Of a stretch of DNA of 6,468 bases, positions 5,250 through 6,468 are shown one piece after another. Numbering within the stretch: the first letter of the stretch is position 1; each line of letters begins with the position of its first letter. The DNA is from an uncultured bacterium. Lineage in GTDB: Bacteria > Planctomycetota > Phycisphaerae > Phycisphaerales > SM1A02. The notes beneath the pieces are model-generated. The model searched no databases, had not been told where the DNA came from, and worked only from the letters and a program-made list of their open reading frames with translations. The DNA is taken from the NCBI GenBank assembly GCA_903861235.1, contig CAIOTP010000174.1, forward strand, positions 1-6,468, written 5' to 3'. The position numbers and the translations under genes were made by a program.

Positions 5250-6164
5250 ATGAAAGTTCTCGCCACCTGGGATCACGGTCTGCCCGCCAACGAGGAAGCC
5301 CTGCGGCTCCTGGGAGCCGGGGGCACGGCCCTGGATGCGGTGGAGGCGGGTTGTGTCCGCACGGAGCGGGACAATGGCCAGCGGACCGTGGGTCTGGGCG
5401 GCTGGCCTGACCGTGATGGCGTGGTCACCCTGGACGCCGCCGTGATGCTGTGTGACGGTCGGGCGGGCTCGGTGGCCTTCGTGCGGGGGGTGGAGCATCC
5501 CATCCGCCTGGCTCGTCTGGTCATGGAACGCACGCCGCACGTCATGCTGGTGGGCGCGGGCGCCGAACGCTTCGCACGCGAGCAGGGGGTGGAGGTGCGC
5601 GAGCGGCCGCTCGATGCCGAGCAGGATTCGAAGTGGAAGGCGTGGCTCCAGGAGAAGCGCTACGCCCCGGCGGTGAACGTGGAGAACCACGACACCATCT
5701 CCATGATCGCCATGGACCCGTCCGGGCGCATGGCGGTGGCCAGCACGACCAGCGGACTGGCCTTCAAGATGCATGGTCGCGTGGGCGATTCGCCCGTCAT
5801 CGGTTCGGGTCTCTTCGTGGACCGTGGCGTGGGAGGAGCCGTGTGCACCGGGCTGGGCGAGGCGGTTCTGCGCACGGCGGGAGCCCATGCCGTGGTGGAG
5901 GCCATGCGTGCGGGCATGAGTCCGCAGCACGCATGCGAGGCGCTCGTCCACCGCATGATCGACCGTGTTCCTGGCAGTTCGGACTACCAGGTGGGCGTGC
6001 TGGCCATGGACTTCAGCGGGCGGACCGGGGCGTTCAGCGTGCAGCGAGGATTCACCTACGCGTTGGCCGAGCGGGGCGTGAACGCCATGCAGACGGCGCC
6101 GGCGGCGCTGGGCCAGGACAGCACGATCGAGGTGGCCATGAAGGTGCAGGAGCGCCGGCGCTAG
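5250..6164 (+). CDS. N4-(beta-N-acetylglucosaminyl)-L-asparaginase (glycosylasparaginase)
   Basis: A 304-residue Ntn-hydrolase. The family cleaves the amide bond between N-acetylglucosamine and asparagine in degraded glycoproteins, after self-cleaving into alpha and beta chains. Seen: LATW (4-7), matching the substrate-side Trp region of the human enzyme; VGLGGWPDRDG..TLDAAVM (47-66); and NHDT-I (146-150), with Thr149 as predicted nucleophile and cleavage between Asp148 and Thr149. Then Thr167, HGRVGDSP (175-182) with Arg177 and Asp180, and CTGLGE (199-204) with Thr200/Gly201. These align one for one with human Thr206, Thr224, Arg234, Asp237 and Thr257/Gly258, so it should be active. Length is normal for bacteria. 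There is no signal peptide at the 5250 start, which corresponds to the mature N-terminus of secreted relatives. The family also includes isoaspartyl peptidases, but the TLDA and HGRVGDSP forms favour glycosylasparaginase. It is convergent with cutC. Confidence 0.93.
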   Translation: MKVLATWDHGLPANEEALRLLGAGGTALDAVEAGCVRTERDNGQRTVGLGGWPDRDGVVTLDAAVMLCDGRAGSVAFVRGVEHPIRLARLVMERTPHVMLVGAGAERFAREQGVEVRERPLDAEQDSKWKAWLQEKRYAPAVNVENHDTISMIAMDPSGRMAVASTTSGLAFKMHGRVGDSPVIGSGLFVDRGVGGAVCTGLGEAVLRTAGAHAVVEAMRAGMSPQHACEALVHRMIDRVPGSSDYQVGVLAMDFSGRTGAFSVQRGFTYALAERGVNAMQTAPAALGQDSTIEVAMKVQERRR

Positions 6165-6468
6165 GCGGAAGTCGAGAGCCGGAACCGCAGCGACCGGGCC
6201 TCGGCCTGATCGAAGGAGCCGGCGACACGGCAGGAGGCGTGCAGGTGGGGCGTGGCCGAGAGCCAGACATCCGCGTTGGCGGTCCGCACGCCGCCACAGG
6301 CCACGATGTCCGGTGGCGCGCCCCCCAGTTCGCGCGAGAGCGCCGAGAGCTCCGCGTGTTCGCGTCGAAGCAGGTCCGTCCGGTTCGGCAACGCCGTCGC
6401 CGCCGCGTCCCATCCGCGCACTCCTGCCGTGAGCACGCGGGCCAGGCCCAGGGCCAGCACATCCCGCC
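6161..6468 (-). CDS. cutC: CutC family protein, 5'-truncated by the window end (C-terminal part)
   Basis: The minus-strand frame is open from the window edge to a TAG at 6163-6161, giving about 101 residues of the C-terminus; the GTG at 6460 is internal. LGLARVLTAGVRGWDAA matches the E. coli CutC segment LGIARVLTSG. PPDIVACGGVRTANADVWLS matches the APIIMAGAGVRAENL strand and helix of the TIM-like barrel, and HLHASCRV matches the EVHSSA strand. The C-terminal extension after the barrel is short, ending in RFRLSTSA. CutC was named for copper tolerance in E. coli, but later work attributes much of that phenotype to a neighbouring small RNA, so a copper role is doubtful. It is next to, and convergent with, a glycosylasparaginase, a pairing that may point to glycan catabolism. 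The family call is firm; the function is open. Confidence 0.87.
   Translation of the reverse strand, partial: RDVLALGLARVLTAGVRGWDAAATALPNRTDLLRREHAELSALSRELGGAPPDIVACGGVRTANADVWLSATPHLHASCRVAGSFDQAEARSLRFRLSTSA

Noticed and set aside
5042..5266. 74-codon minus-strand ORF in the gap
   Set aside because: Starts inside the glycosylasparaginase gene, has no ribosome-binding site and no recognisable features; a structured-RNA reading fits this region better.
6052..6462. 136-codon minus-strand frame overlapping cutC
   Set aside because: Cys/Arg/Pro-rich shadow in another frame; the overlapping frame ending at 6161 has clear CutC similarity.

Overview
This is a GC-rich bacterial window (I estimate about two thirds G+C or more) with densely packed genes. 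Shine-Dalgarno sequences are scarce, and long spurious antisense ORFs are common, as expected at this base composition. Gene content (a Cache/WspA-like chemoreceptor, a cyclic-nucleotide-binding MscS channel, a secreted DsrE-like protein, glycosylasparaginase and CutC) fits a free-living Gram-negative bacterium. The poor ribosome-binding sites and gene mix would suit a planctomycete-type lineage, but nothing here proves the phylum.

Layout. Bases 2-559 (+) are the 3' end of an alanine/glutamate/arginine-rich coiled-coil protein. After 30 bp comes a methyl-accepting chemotaxis protein (590-2683, +) with a Cache-like sensor and a WspA-like signalling tip. A small DsrE-family protein with a lipoprotein-type signal lies convergent to it (2702-3241, -). 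Its start is almost back to back with that of a channel gene (3250-4839, +) that joins an MscS pore to a C-terminal cyclic-nucleotide-binding domain (the bCNG type). A very strong dyad (4864-4897) follows the channel gene and opens a 410-bp gap. The gap is rich in hairpins and short direct repeats but has no convincing ORF. Next are a glycosylasparaginase of the Ntn-hydrolase superfamily (5250-6164, +) and, convergent to it, the 3' part of cutC (6161-6468, -). These last two genes share one CTAG as both stop codons.

How the genes may work together. The first part is a signalling neighbourhood: a membrane receptor, and an ion channel probably gated or modulated by cAMP or cGMP. The last part looks like a glycoprotein or asparagine-linked sugar catabolism pair (glycosylasparaginase with CutC). 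No CheA, CheW, CheR or diguanylate cyclase is present in the window, so the receptor's output is unknown.

I find no mobile element, CRISPR array, tRNA or rRNA. The least explained part is the 4840-5249 gap. It may hold a structured leader or a small RNA, and its terminal hairpin has its T-run on the minus-strand side.
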